DNA from: Okeanomitos corallinicola TIOX110
GTDB taxonomy: Bacteria > Cyanobacteriota > Cyanobacteriia > Cyanobacteriales > Nostocaceae
Length of the DNA stretch: 64,000 nucleotides
Direction of reading: 5' to 3'
Assembly (NCBI RefSeq): GCF_038050375.1
Contig: NZ_CP150886.1
Coordinates: forward strand, 2,769,318 to 2,833,317
Shown here: positions 1 through 8,609 of the stretch, piece by piece
Numbering within the stretch: the first letter of the stretch is position 1
Layout: each line of letters opens with the position of its first letter
Made by a program: the position numbers and the translations under genes
The notes under the pieces: generated by a model
Seen by the model: only the letters and a program-made list of their open reading frames with translations
Database searches by the model: none
Told to the model about the DNA's origin: nothing

Positions 1-47
1 CTGTGAATAGTTATCATATTCTGTTAGAGCAAGGAATGGGAAAACAG

Positions 48-785
48 TTAGTGAGGTAAATCAAATAATACGGTAGTCATGTAATTATCTGCCCACTCTT
101 GACCAAATGCTTTTTCCAAAACACGTCTGGTTTTATCATTTTGTTGTTGTTTGGTGCAGTAATTTTTTTGTCCAGCAATAATTACGGCTTCTTTTTCTGA
201 TGTTACAGGACTGGAGGAAACGGCTTGACTACAATGAATTTCTAAAAATTCTTTTACTCGTCCTAAAAATAAGCTTTCTTCTTCTACAGAACTAGGGCGA
301 ATGAAGAGACAAAAATCAGAGAAAATATTTCCCCACTCTGGTAGTTCACGGGGTTGAGAGAAATTTATAGGGTTTAATTGTGTAAGTTGAGAATTATAAC
401 CTGCTGGTAATTTTCGTTCTAAGTTAACAGGAGAAAGATCGGCAATTGCTGCACTAATTTGACCTCTTCCTCCAACTAAATCGCAACCAAACATAGGTAT
501 ATCATATTCAGTACGAGGAAACATGACACAATGCAAAATATCTAACATATTCCCCACTCTTGCGAGTTCCAAGTGCATTTTGCGGAATTGTGGTGTTTGA
601 TAACAGCGATTTTCTATAATGAGTTTTTCTCCTTCTAGTCTACCTTCCACATATCCTAATTCAGCAGGTAAATGATAGGTTGATAAATCTAGATGTTGAT
701 GCCAAACTGCTTCAATTGTATCAGCTAGTTGACAAATGAGGGGATGTTGTTGTTCACGGAGAGAAGGTTGAGAAGTAGAGGACAT
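48..785 (-). CDS. pcyA: Phycocyanobilin:ferredoxin oxidoreductase PcyA
   Basis: This is a 245-residue ferredoxin-dependent bilin reductase. It reduces biliverdin IXalpha in four electrons to phycocyanobilin, the chromophore of phycobilisomes and phytochromes. The family is recognisable along its whole length. The stretch [20 protein letters not shown] contains His85 and Asp102, which match the catalytic His/Asp pair of characterised PcyA enzymes (His88/Asp105 in Synechocystis). Length is normal and the ATG start is unambiguous. The gene is monocistronic as far as can be seen; no heme oxygenase gene is adjacent. Nothing odd was seen in the sequence. Confidence 0.96.
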   Translation of the reverse strand: MSSTSQPSLREQQHPLICQLADTIEAVWHQHLDLSTYHLPAELGYVEGRLEGEKLIIENRCYQTPQFRKMHLELARVGNMLDILHCVMFPRTEYDIPMFGCDLVGGRGQISAAIADLSPVNLERKLPAGYNSQLTQLNPINFSQPRELPEWGNIFSDFCLFIRPSSVEEESLFLGRVKEFLEIHCSQAVSSSPVTSEKEAVIIAGQKNYCTKQQQNDKTRRVLEKAFGQEWADNYMTTVLFDLPH

Positions 786-970
786 ATTATCCTAAATCAT
801 GTAATTTATTCTTTATTTTACAATTAGTAAGTACATTCTATTGTGTTGAGAATTATAAACAGATTAAAAGCTGTTCGTAAAGCTTGATTGGAGTTGCCAA
901 ATGCAGCTAATTTAATCAATTGTTTTAAGTAAAAAGCATGATGGAAATTTTGACAATAAACAATGATCAT

Positions 971-1564
971 TTATTGCCAAAAATTTGTCACTTCATATCC
1001 TAATTCAGCTATCATTTGCCGTAGTAATGGTAAACTTAAACCAATCACATTACTATGACAACCTTCTATTTTTTCCACAAATAAACTACCAAAACCTTCT
1101 AAAGCAAAAGCACCTGCACATTTAAGGGGTTCACCTGTATTCACATAGGCTGTTATCGCATGATTGCTCATTTTGGCAAAATAAACCCTAGTTACTTGAC
1201 AATTAACAATAGTTTTATTTTGTGCATTATCAATCAACACATGACCTGTGTATAAATCACCAAAATTACCTTGCATTAATTGCCAACGAGCGATAGCCAC
1301 CTCTGCATTTTCAGGTTTACCATAAATCTCACCATCAATAGCTAAAACTGAATCACAACCCATCACTAAAGCCTCTGAAAACATAGGTGCTACAGTTTCA
1401 GCTTTACAGCGAGCTAAGGTTTTTACTAACTGTGCAGGTTCAGTAATTTCAATTTGTGATTCATCAAAATCACTAGCTTTAATGATAGGTTCAATTCCCA
1501 CAGTTTTTAATAAGCGACGACGAGCAGGAGAAGCAGAAGCTAATATAAATTGAGGAACAGTCAT
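971..1564 (-). CDS. Maf family nucleotide pyrophosphatase
   Basis: This 197-residue protein belongs to the Maf/HAM1 house-cleaning nucleotide pyrophosphatase family, which hydrolyses non-canonical or modified nucleoside triphosphates and was first linked to septum inhibition. The N-terminal signature [13 protein letters not shown] is diagnostic of the substrate-binding loop. Further conserved family blocks are SDFDES near residue 32 and [16 protein letters not shown] near residue 70. It lies on the same strand as pcyA and cyanoP with gaps of more than 100 bp, so a shared transcript is possible but not shown. The exact substrate (dTTP/UTP or m7GTP subfamily) cannot be told from sequence alone. 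Confidence 0.93.
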   Translation of the reverse strand: MTVPQFILASASPARRRLLKTVGIEPIIKASDFDESQIEITEPAQLVKTLARCKAETVAPMFSEALVMGCDSVLAIDGEIYGKPENAEVAIARWQLMQGNFGDLYTGHVLIDNAQNKTIVNCQVTRVYFAKMSNHAITAYVNTGEPLKCAGAFALEGFGSLFVEKIEGCHSNVIGLSLPLLRQMIAELGYEVTNFWQ

Positions 1565-1694
1565 AATTAATAATATAAATGATTTGTCAAGGTACTTGGT
1601 AATTGGGCAAAGGGAAGAGTTAAAATTTATGTAATTTTGTTTTTTAAATTTTGACTTTTTAATTTATTTCTCTCCCTCCTCCCAATCACTTAAA

Positions 1695-2240
1695 TTAATA
1701 CACAGTAAAAGAAGTAACAACTTCATCAATCATCCGTTGCAGTTTTTTCCAGCGTTTTTCGGGTACTGAAGCATTAAAGGTGAACAGTTTACCACGACTT
1801 ACCGCAACACTAGATATATTATGTCTTGCTTGGCGATTGGGAAGTTTTACCTCGTACTCCAACAGGTAATATGTATTACCATCAACTTCTTTCTGGGCAA
1901 CATTAATTAATTCTGCTGAACGGCCAGAACCTGGAGGAGCAAGAGCCGCTTTTCCTAATCTATATCCTACTTCTGTAGGTGTTCCTAACTCTGTCAAAGA
2001 TTTTCCTTCAGGTACAGGACTGATGACCACGGAGACATTTTCCGATACCTCAATTAAATCATGAAACACCACATCAGGCCCGTTGGCAACTTTCACTTGC
2101 AACCAACCATTAGGATATAAAAACTGATAACCATCCGCAGTATCTACAAAGCTTTTGAGTCCAGCAGCAGCCGCTACGCCTGGGTTACTGAGGCTGACAC
2201 TTAACACCAAAACTAAGATTAACGCAATTCGTTTCCACAT
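1695..2240 (-). CDS. PsbP-like photosystem II protein (CyanoP family)
   Basis: This 181-residue protein has an N-terminal hydrophobic signal (about residues 5-25, ending in an alanine run) followed by a PsbP domain with the typical opening FVDTADGYQFLYPNGW and a C-terminal block ending in VVTSFTVY. CyanoP is a lumenal factor involved in photosystem II assembly. Known cyanobacterial CyanoP proteins are usually lipoproteins with a lipobox cysteine; here the signal region contains no cysteine, so lipid anchoring by the usual route is not predicted. It is divergent from hetI, with 140 bp between the two start codons. Confidence 0.88.
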   Translation of the reverse strand: MWKRIALILVLVLSVSLSNPGVAAAAGLKSFVDTADGYQFLYPNGWLQVKVANGPDVVFHDLIEVSENVSVVISPVPEGKSLTELGTPTEVGYRLGKAALAPPGSGRSAELINVAQKEVDGNTYYLLEYEVKLPNRQARHNISSVAVSRGKLFTFNASVPEKRWKKLQRMIDEVVTSFTVY

Positions 2241-2380
2241 TAGACAAAATTCCTTTGGGCTGGAAGCAAGACAAGATAAACACTATTGAACTTTAGTATT
2301 CTCTCATCAATTGGTACTTTATGGGATTATCATAGAGAAGTTTTATTTTCTCCCTATGGATTATTACCCGAATAAATATT

Positions 2381-3100
2381 ATGAATAATATTCCTTGTCT
2401 TTGGCTACCTGCACCCCAAAATTTACATTTATCATCTTCTGATGTACATATTTGGAAAATCAATCTTAAACAGTCAGAATTACAGATTCAAGCCTTAAAG
2501 GAAACCTTATCAAGTGACGAAATTGCTCGGTCTGAAAGATTTTATTTTCCAGAACACCGACAACGTTTTATTGTTGGGCGTGGTAGTTTACGTCTGATTT
2601 TAGGAGGTTACTTAAATGTAGAACCAATAGAAATAGAATTTGATTACCACCAACGAGGAAAACCATTTTTAGCTCCTAAATTTTTAGATTCAAGATTATT
2701 TTTTAATATATCACATTCTCAAGATTTAGGATTATTGGGAGTCAGTTATCAACAATTAATTGGGGTAGATGTAGAATATATGCGCCCCATGTCTGATTTA
2801 GAAAATCTTGCTCAACGTTTTTTTCTCGCTCAAGAATATGAAATCATCAAATCCCTAAATTCCGTAGAAAAACAACAAGTATTTTTTCGTTACTGGACTT
2901 GTAAAGAAGCTTATTTAAAAGCTACGGGAGATGGTTTAGTGAAATTAGAAAATATAGGAATTGACTTAACACCCACCCAACCTGCTCAGTTACTGGTTGT
3001 AGGTAATTGGCAACTTCAGGAATTAATACCAGCAGATAATTTTGCAGCGGCAGTAGTTGTCGCTAATAATCACAATAATTTCCAGTTTTGGCAAGCATAA
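2381..3100 (+). CDS. hetI: 4'-phosphopantetheinyl transferase (HetI/Sfp type)
   Basis: This 239-residue Sfp-type phosphopantetheinyl transferase attaches the coenzyme A-derived arm to acyl or peptidyl carrier proteins. The two magnesium-binding and catalytic blocks are visible: IGVDVEYMRP near residue 127 and the (F/W)xxKEAYLKATGDGL block near residue 170. In heterocystous cyanobacteria the HetI enzyme activates carrier proteins of polyketide and glycolipid synthases, including those for the heterocyst envelope, and it usually also serves primary metabolism. Here it is not beside hetN or hetM but is divergent from cyanoP. The ATG start is preceded by an A/T-rich leader without a strong Shine-Dalgarno sequence. 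Confidence 0.88.
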   Translation: MNNIPCLWLPAPQNLHLSSSDVHIWKINLKQSELQIQALKETLSSDEIARSERFYFPEHRQRFIVGRGSLRLILGGYLNVEPIEIEFDYHQRGKPFLAPKFLDSRLFFNISHSQDLGLLGVSYQQLIGVDVEYMRPMSDLENLAQRFFLAQEYEIIKSLNSVEKQQVFFRYWTCKEAYLKATGDGLVKLENIGIDLTPTQPAQLLVVGNWQLQELIPADNFAAAVVVANNHNNFQFWQA

Positions 3101-3141
3101 ACTGGGAGAATCTTATGATTTGGACATCTTAACTATTTTAT

Positions 3142-3345
3142 TTAGTACATCCGATTCCTGTAAATTAGATCTATTAAGAAAAGCCGTGCTTCTACTAGAG
3201 AAATGTGTCTGGGTTTACCTTGATAGACAATTTGGTATTCATTAATATCTGCTCTATCTCCATATCCTGAAATTAGCTTGCGGTGAAATGCTTCTTCTGC
3301 TAGTTCCTTCACTTCATTTCTGAGAGCAGTTGATGTTTTATTCAT
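3142..3345 (-). CDS. Small hypothetical protein, 67 aa
   Basis: This small open frame is convergent with hetI (41 bp between stops). I start it at the internal ATG giving MNKTSTALRNEV; an upstream TTG would add six residues. The product is charged, mixed helical in character, with no signal peptide, membrane segment or metal motif that I recognise. The block DINEYQIVYQGKPRHISLVEARLF looks like a normal folded protein rather than random translation. Its function is unknown. The remaining risk is that it is a spurious frame. Confidence 0.5.
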   Translation of the reverse strand: MNKTSTALRNEVKELAEEAFHRKLISGYGDRADINEYQIVYQGKPRHISLVEARLFLIDLIYRNRMY

Positions 3346-3573
3346 AACTATACTGGGTTTCAAATTACATCTTATTTTGTATTAAAAAGAGCGACATCAT
3401 TACATCTTTCCCAAGTATTAGAAGTATTATTATTATCCTGAAAATGATGGGAGTAATTTTTTAAACATTAATTAAGTTGAAAATATACCCTTAGATAGCT
3501 GAAATTCATCCATAATAGGAATAGATTAAAGCTGAGTAACTAGCCTCAAAAATTGTCAATAAATTAAAAATCA

Positions 3574-5484
3574 ATGGTTCAAGAGCAAAGTACCGATATC
3601 ATCCGCATCAATGCCAGAAGAACTGATGTATTTGATATTTTCAACTTCACCTATTTCATTGGACCCAACCCCTATCTAGATACGGGTGCGCTAGTATTTG
3701 ATTTTGCTTTAACTGAATACTTAGATCCTCTCCCTATTCAGGATTATATAGATACAATTAGTCATTTTTACCCTCACTTAGCAGAACAGAATTATCAATT
3801 ATACGCTGACTTATTTGCTTGTATTGTTTCTGAAGTCGGTAAATTAGATATGGGTTTATACTTAAATGTTTGGAGCATTAAACCATATCATTCCTATGTC
3901 AGAATTAGTATTCAAGCCCTACATGAACGTACAGCCAGGGGAGTAGTTTATTTAGTTTGGGATTGGTTAGAAAGCATTACTAAAAATGAGTATTTTCCCT
4001 TTGAGGAAGAATTACTTAAATTACAAAATAAGTTCCGGGAATCTATTTACGGTGGACCCACAGTTTATGCTTTATGGCAAGCTGCACATCAACAAGGAAT
4101 TCCCACTTTCTATTTATGGGAAGAAGGGTTAATGCAATATGGTTATGGTAAAAAACAAATCCGGGGGGTAGCAACAAGTTTTCATATTGATAGTCATCTA
4201 GATTCGGAATTTACTACCCGTAAAGATGACTGTAAGGAATTTTTAGACAGGTTAGGTTTTCCTATTCCTAATGGTGATATTGTTATTTCTGAAACCGAAG
4301 CGTTAGATGTAGCTATAGAAATTGGTTATCCTGTTGCAGTTAAGCCGGTAGTAGGTCATAAAGGAATTGGTGTCACTGCTAATGTCCAAGATTCTAGAGA
4401 ATTAGAATATGCTTATCATTTAGCAAAGTTAGCCATTAGTGAAGATAAATCTACTAGAATTATTATTGAAAAAAGTATCTCAGGAACAGATTATAGATTA
4501 CTCTGTATAAATGGTAAATTTATCGCCGCTACAGAACGTCGTCCACCGTCAATTATTGGTGATGGCTATTCTACTGTTAGAGAATTAATAGATAGAGAAA
4601 ATTGCCAACCAGAACGCAAAGATACTCCGACTTCTCCCATGAGTCAGATTATTATTGATGAAGTTATGGAGGAATATTTATATGAACAAAGGTTGAGATT
4701 GGATAGCATAGTTAGGAAAGATGAAACTATTTATCTTTCTCCAGTTGCTAATATTTCATCTGGTGGAGTTAGTATTAATGCTACAGATAAAATTCACCCT
4801 GATAATATTATTTTAGCTGAAGAAATTGCCCAAAATTTTGGTCTTACTTGTCTGGGCATTGATGTTATTGCTCATAATATTTCTCAATCTTGGCAAATTA
4901 GTAATTTTGCTATTTTAGAAATTAATGCTGCACCGGGAATTTCAATGCACCTTAACCCTGCTATTGGTGCAAGTGTTGATGTTCCTGCCTATATTTTGTC
5001 AACATTTTTTCCCTCTGCTCAAGATGCGAGAATCCCAATTATTACTTTTAATCAGCTTACTTTTGATGAACTACAAATAATTATTGACCGTATTCTGTTT
5101 AAATATCCTCAATGGACAATAGGTGGTGTTTGTAGGGAAGGAATATTAGTCAACCATTCTGAAAAACTTCTTAGTCAAGACTACAATCGCAATATCCAAA
5201 CTTTATTACGCAACCCTCAATTAGATTTACTCATTGCTGAATATCCAGAAGATATTCTAGAAACAGATGGAATGGTTTATAAAGGTAGTAATATTGTAGT
5301 TTTAGATCATCCCACAGAAACAGAAATGATGTTATTAAGGGATGCAATAGATGGTTCGATTTTTATAATTAGCAAAGAAAATCATGTTTCTATTCAACAT
5401 AAAGGCTTAATTGAAAATTTAATTTTAGAGGAAGAAACAGAATTTTTGGATGTTTATTTACAAATAATTGATGCTCTTTTATAA
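3574..5484 (+). CDS. cphA2: Cyanophycin synthetase-like protein CphA2
   Basis: This 636-residue protein is related to cyanophycin synthetase but is much shorter than CphA1 (about 870-900 residues). Order of parts: an N-terminal cyanophycin-synthetase domain (about 1-210), an ATP-grasp domain (about 215-475, with IGYPVAVKPVVGHKGIGVT and FAILEINAAPGISMHLNP), and a shortened Mur-ligase-like remnant. The Mur-ligase ATP-binding P-loop (GxxGKT/S), needed in CphA1 for the second ATP-dependent step, is absent. In characterised heterocyst-forming cyanobacteria, proteins with this architecture (CphA2) repolymerise beta-aspartyl-arginine dipeptides into cyanophycin instead of making it from free amino acids. 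No cphA1 or cphB is next to it. Confidence 0.88.
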   Translation: MVQEQSTDIIRINARRTDVFDIFNFTYFIGPNPYLDTGALVFDFALTEYLDPLPIQDYIDTISHFYPHLAEQNYQLYADLFACIVSEVGKLDMGLYLNVWSIKPYHSYVRISIQALHERTARGVVYLVWDWLESITKNEYFPFEEELLKLQNKFRESIYGGPTVYALWQAAHQQGIPTFYLWEEGLMQYGYGKKQIRGVATSFHIDSHLDSEFTTRKDDCKEFLDRLGFPIPNGDIVISETEALDVAIEIGYPVAVKPVVGHKGIGVTANVQDSRELEYAYHLAKLAISEDKSTRIIIEKSISGTDYRLLCINGKFIAATERRPPSIIGDGYSTVRELIDRENCQPERKDTPTSPMSQIIIDEVMEEYLYEQRLRLDSIVRKDETIYLSPVANISSGGVSINATDKIHPDNIILAEEIAQNFGLTCLGIDVIAHNISQSWQISNFAILEINAAPGISMHLNPAIGASVDVPAYILSTFFPSAQDARIPIITFNQLTFDELQIIIDRILFKYPQWTIGGVCREGILVNHSEKLLSQDYNRNIQTLLRNPQLDLLIAEYPEDILETDGMVYKGSNIVVLDHPTETEMMLLRDAIDGSIFIISKENHVSIQHKGLIENLILEEETEFLDVYLQIIDALL

Positions 5485-5545
5485 TGTAAGATGAGTTATT
5501 AATTATTTGTTTTTACAGCAATTATCATAGGCATAAAGTATATAT

Positions 5546-5570
5546 GCGGCGGGCAAGATGCCCACCCCAC
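5546..5570. repeat. Dispersed GC-rich hairpin repeat (copy 1)
   Basis: The sequence GCGGGCAAGATGCCCAC folds as GGGC/GCCC around a 5-nt loop. The same family, in the form GTGGTGCGGGCATCTTGCCC, occurs at about 7481 and 40221. It sits between the converging ends of cphA2 and the DAHP synthase gene and could act as a weak bidirectional terminator. That role is an inference. Confidence 0.6.
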
Positions 5571-5608
5571 AATATTTTTTCTATTCATTACTCCTTGATA
5601 TTATAAAT

Positions 5609-6652
5609 TTACTTGAGTTTGGCATGGGCAGCCAAAATAATTCTTTCTGTTTCCTCCCAACCAATACATTTATCAGTGACGGAAACACCATATTGTAATT
5701 CTTCACGTTTACCTGTAATCGGTTGATTACCTTCATATAAATTTGATTCCAACATCATTCCTAGAATAGAATTATTACCTTCTCCTATTTGCTGAATCAC
5801 ATTTTCTAAAACCGCAGGTTGCAATTTATAGTCCTTATTGGTGTTGCCATGACTGCAATCAATTACTATTCTTGGTGGTAAATTTGCAGCTTTTAATTGT
5901 TCTTCTACGAACTTCACATTTTCAGGATCAAAGTTAGGTTGATTACCACCACGTAAAATTACATGACCATGGGGATTACCTCTAGTTTGAAATACGCTCA
6001 CCTGTCCTTTTTGATTAATTCCTAAAAAATTATGGGGCGTTTTCGCTGATTTGAGAGCATTTAAAGCCACGTTGATATTACCATCTGTACCATTTTTAAA
6101 CCCTACTGGCATAGAAAGACCACTAGCCATTTCTCGATGAGTTTGTGATTCAGTAGTTCTGGCTCCAATTGCTGACCAAGAAACCAATTCACTGATATAT
6201 TGAGGAATAATAGGATCAAGAGCTTCTGTTGCTGTTGGTAATCCCATTTCTGCTAGTTTTAACAACAAACTCCGAGCTATTAAAATTCCTCTTTCTACAT
6301 GAAATGAATCATCCATATCTGGATCATTAATTAAACCTTTCCAACCTACGGTAGTTCTAGGTTTCTCAAAGTAAACTCGCATGATTAGCAGCAATTTATC
6401 GTCTACTTTTTCTGCTAAGACTTTTAGTCTTTCTGCATATTCTACGGCTAATTTCGGATCATGAATAGAACAGGGTCCAACTACAATAAATTTTCTGCTA
6501 TCTTGAAAATCGAGGATGTTTTCTAATTCTTGTCTAAATTTTGAAATTGTACATTCGGCAGATTTAGTTAGTGGTAATTTTTCTTTAACTTGATTGGGAG
6601 TTAATAAAACGTGTGAACTTTTAATGTTTGTATTAATCAATTTGTTGATCAT
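5609..6652 (-). CDS. 3-deoxy-7-phosphoheptulonate (DAHP) synthase, class I
   Basis: This enzyme condenses phosphoenolpyruvate and erythrose-4-phosphate, the first step of the shikimate pathway to aromatic amino acids. It is a class I (AroF/G/H type) synthase: the blocks FIVVGPCSIHD, RVYFEKPRTTVGWKGLINDP and GARTTESQTHREMASGLSMP carry the metal- and substrate-binding residues. I place the start at the ATG giving MINKLINTNIKSSHVLL (347 residues). A frame-open upstream ATG would add 19 residues rich in His and Asn that do not resemble the family. Which amino acid inhibits it cannot be decided from sequence here. The gene stands alone on its strand. Confidence 0.95.
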   Translation of the reverse strand: MINKLINTNIKSSHVLLTPNQVKEKLPLTKSAECTISKFRQELENILDFQDSRKFIVVGPCSIHDPKLAVEYAERLKVLAEKVDDKLLLIMRVYFEKPRTTVGWKGLINDPDMDDSFHVERGILIARSLLLKLAEMGLPTATEALDPIIPQYISELVSWSAIGARTTESQTHREMASGLSMPVGFKNGTDGNINVALNALKSAKTPHNFLGINQKGQVSVFQTRGNPHGHVILRGGNQPNFDPENVKFVEEQLKAANLPPRIVIDCSHGNTNKDYKLQPAVLENVIQQIGEGNNSILGMMLESNLYEGNQPITGKREELQYGVSVTDKCIGWEETERIILAAHAKLK

Positions 6653-6917
6653 GGTGCAAATCTGTGAAATTGTGTAATGATTTTTATTGTGTGAATGACT
6701 AATATACACATTTTTAGGAAAAAATACAAGCTATATGCTTTGAGTCTCAATGACATTATTAAACTTAACTAATCAGTAATTATTTCTTATAAATACTTGG
6801 TCGTTCGTAGATTAAGTACACAAATTTATTAAAACAATTAATCATAAATTTTAAATCTATAAAAAAGCAGATATTTGGTAAATGTGTATATGATTTCCTC
6901 CTATCTGCTGTTACAAA

Positions 6918-7295
6918 TTATTCAATTTTGCCAGTGGTTATCATCATGTAACTTAGTAGCCAATTTGCGGCTGTAGCTCTGCGGGTTTGTCGAGGTCCAA
7001 ATTCGCCAATTTTGTAACCTTTAAAACCCAGTTTTTGTTTGAGGAGTTGTTTATTTTCTGGGGGAATAGAACGAGTTAATTTCATAGTTGCCGGACGAGA
7101 TTCCAGGAAATTCCCAGGTTGCGGGTATTCAGTCAACCATTCTGGTGCAACTAGACTGGTATCCCATGTTTCAGTTGTTGGGTCATAGCGATAACCTAAA
7201 TAATGCCATACCATTTGGTTAACTGTCTGATCATCAATGGTATCGTTGATAATTGCCCAAATTGTTTCTGTGTTGAGTGCTGGTAAGTTAAACAT
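6918..7295 (-). CDS. DUF1823 family protein
   Basis: This 125-residue soluble protein matches the DUF1823 family known from cyanobacteria and plastid-bearing plants. Recognisable features are the start MFNLPALNTETIWAIINDTI, the central block DPTTETWDTS and the basic C-terminal block GEFGPRQTRRATAANWLL. It has no signal peptide. No biochemical role is established for the family. It is transcribed alone, with about 200-290 bp of apparently non-coding DNA on each side. Confidence 0.8.
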   Translation of the reverse strand: MFNLPALNTETIWAIINDTIDDQTVNQMVWHYLGYRYDPTTETWDTSLVAPEWLTEYPQPGNFLESRPATMKLTRSIPPENKQLLKQKLGFKGYKIGEFGPRQTRRATAANWLLSYMMITTGKIE

Positions 7296-7480
7296 AAGTA
7301 ATTTTAATTTTGTCGGTGGTCAGTTTTAACTTCATAATTTTATCTTGTTGATTATGCAATGTAAGATTTATTAGTTACAACATAAAATAGACTTTTATTG
7401 ATACTATTAAATTTGAAAATCTACAATTGATAAGCTGTTATGCAGCTAAAGTTTATAATTCTAAAATAGTTAAGTCTTGT

Positions 7481-7503
7481 GGTGTGGGCATCTTTGCCCG
7501 CTA
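7481..7503. repeat. Dispersed GC-rich hairpin repeat (copy 2)
   Basis: TGTGGGCATCTTTGCCCGCT forms a TGGGCA/TGCCC(G) hairpin and is nearly the same as the copy that directly follows the GH57 gene at 40221. It lies in the gap between the DUF1823 gene and the dienelactone hydrolase gene. Confidence 0.6.
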
Positions 7504-7587
7504 GACTTATACAAATTAAATGCACAGCAGCTTAATTAAAATAAAACCCGGATGAAAAAATTACCGGGCATTTGAACTAATTAATTC

Positions 7588-8373
7588 TTAACGAAAGATT
7601 TCTGCAAAAAATTGTTTCATTGCTTTCCAGGAACGCTGATCTGCTTTTTCGTCATAAAGTGCGCCTTGAATCTCACCTTTATACACTGGGTTGGTGAAAG
7701 CATGAACTGCACCACCATAAGAAATCATCTGCCAGTCTACATTAGCTTCCCGCATTTCTTTTTCAAAGCCTTCTATTTGCTCTTTGGGTACAAAGGGATC
7801 ATCTGCACCATGTAAAACTAATACTTTGGCTTTGATGTTTTTGGCATCTTCTAAGTTGGGAGTATCGAGATTACCATGAAAACTGGCAACACCAGCAATG
7901 TCTGCACCGCTACGGGCTAATTCTAAAACTGTACCACCACCAAAACAGTAACCAATGGCAGCAATTTTGTTAGTATCAGTCATTTCAAAGCTTTTTAGTT
8001 GTTCTAAGCCTGCATTTGCACGCGCTCTTAATAGCTGTCTATATTTACGGTAAAAACTGGACTGAGCAGCTGACTCTTGAGGATTTTTTGGTCTGACACC
8101 CTTACCATAAATGTCAGCAGCAAAAGCAACATAGCCAAGTTTTGCTAATTGTTCAGTCCGCTGTTTAGCATAGGACTGTAAACCGTTCCATTCATGAACA
8201 ACTAAGACACCAGGACGTTTAGTTTTAATGGCATCATCATAGGCTAAATAACCTTCCAAAACTTTATTACCTTGCTTGTACTCAACAGTTTTAGTGATGA
8301 TTTCTGCTAACGCATTTGTGGATGTCAACAACATTACCACTGGTGTAAACAAAACGGAAAGTAGAATTTTCAT
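7588..8373 (-). CDS. Secreted dienelactone hydrolase family protein
   Basis: This is a 261-residue alpha/beta hydrolase of the dienelactone hydrolase family. An N-terminal signal peptide is visible (hydrophobic residues 3-18, likely cleavage after ALA at residue 23), so it should act in the periplasm or outside. The nucleophile motif GYCFGG places Cys143 at the elbow; the acid is in GADDPFVP (Asp191/192) and the histidine is His224 in GGAVHAF, giving the Cys-Asp-His triad of this family. The natural substrate is unknown; homologues cleave lactone or ester bonds. It is divergent from the M3 peptidase gene and appears monocistronic. Confidence 0.9.
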   Translation of the reverse strand: MKILLSVLFTPVVMLLTSTNALAEIITKTVEYKQGNKVLEGYLAYDDAIKTKRPGVLVVHEWNGLQSYAKQRTEQLAKLGYVAFAADIYGKGVRPKNPQESAAQSSFYRKYRQLLRARANAGLEQLKSFEMTDTNKIAAIGYCFGGGTVLELARSGADIAGVASFHGNLDTPNLEDAKNIKAKVLVLHGADDPFVPKEQIEGFEKEMREANVDWQMISYGGAVHAFTNPVYKGEIQGALYDEKADQRSWKAMKQFFAEIFR

Positions 8374-8609
8374 AAAGCGGTAAATACGACAACACTGATC
8401 ATGGTAAATTATCCTGGAAAACCATTAAAATATTTACTTATGTCTTATAGTTTACTGCAAAAGTTTGGCTGTTACTGTCTGAGTAATTTTCAAGAATTCC
8501 TAAGAATGCCATTCTAGCAAGCTAAATTTTTTAGTTAAGTTAGATTATTAGTTACATAAATAAAAATCATTGTTGTTTTGCCTTATTAATCGGCTACTAA
8601 CATAAAACC

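Noticed and set aside
850-960. Possible small gene or remnant between pcyA and maf
   Set aside because: A short minus-strand translation looks vaguely protein-like (FYLKQLIKLAAFGNSNQALR) but has no start and is too short to support.
6653-6709. N-terminal extension of DAHP synthase
   Set aside because: The extra 19 residues (His/Asn-rich) do not resemble the family, and the internal ATG gives the normal length.
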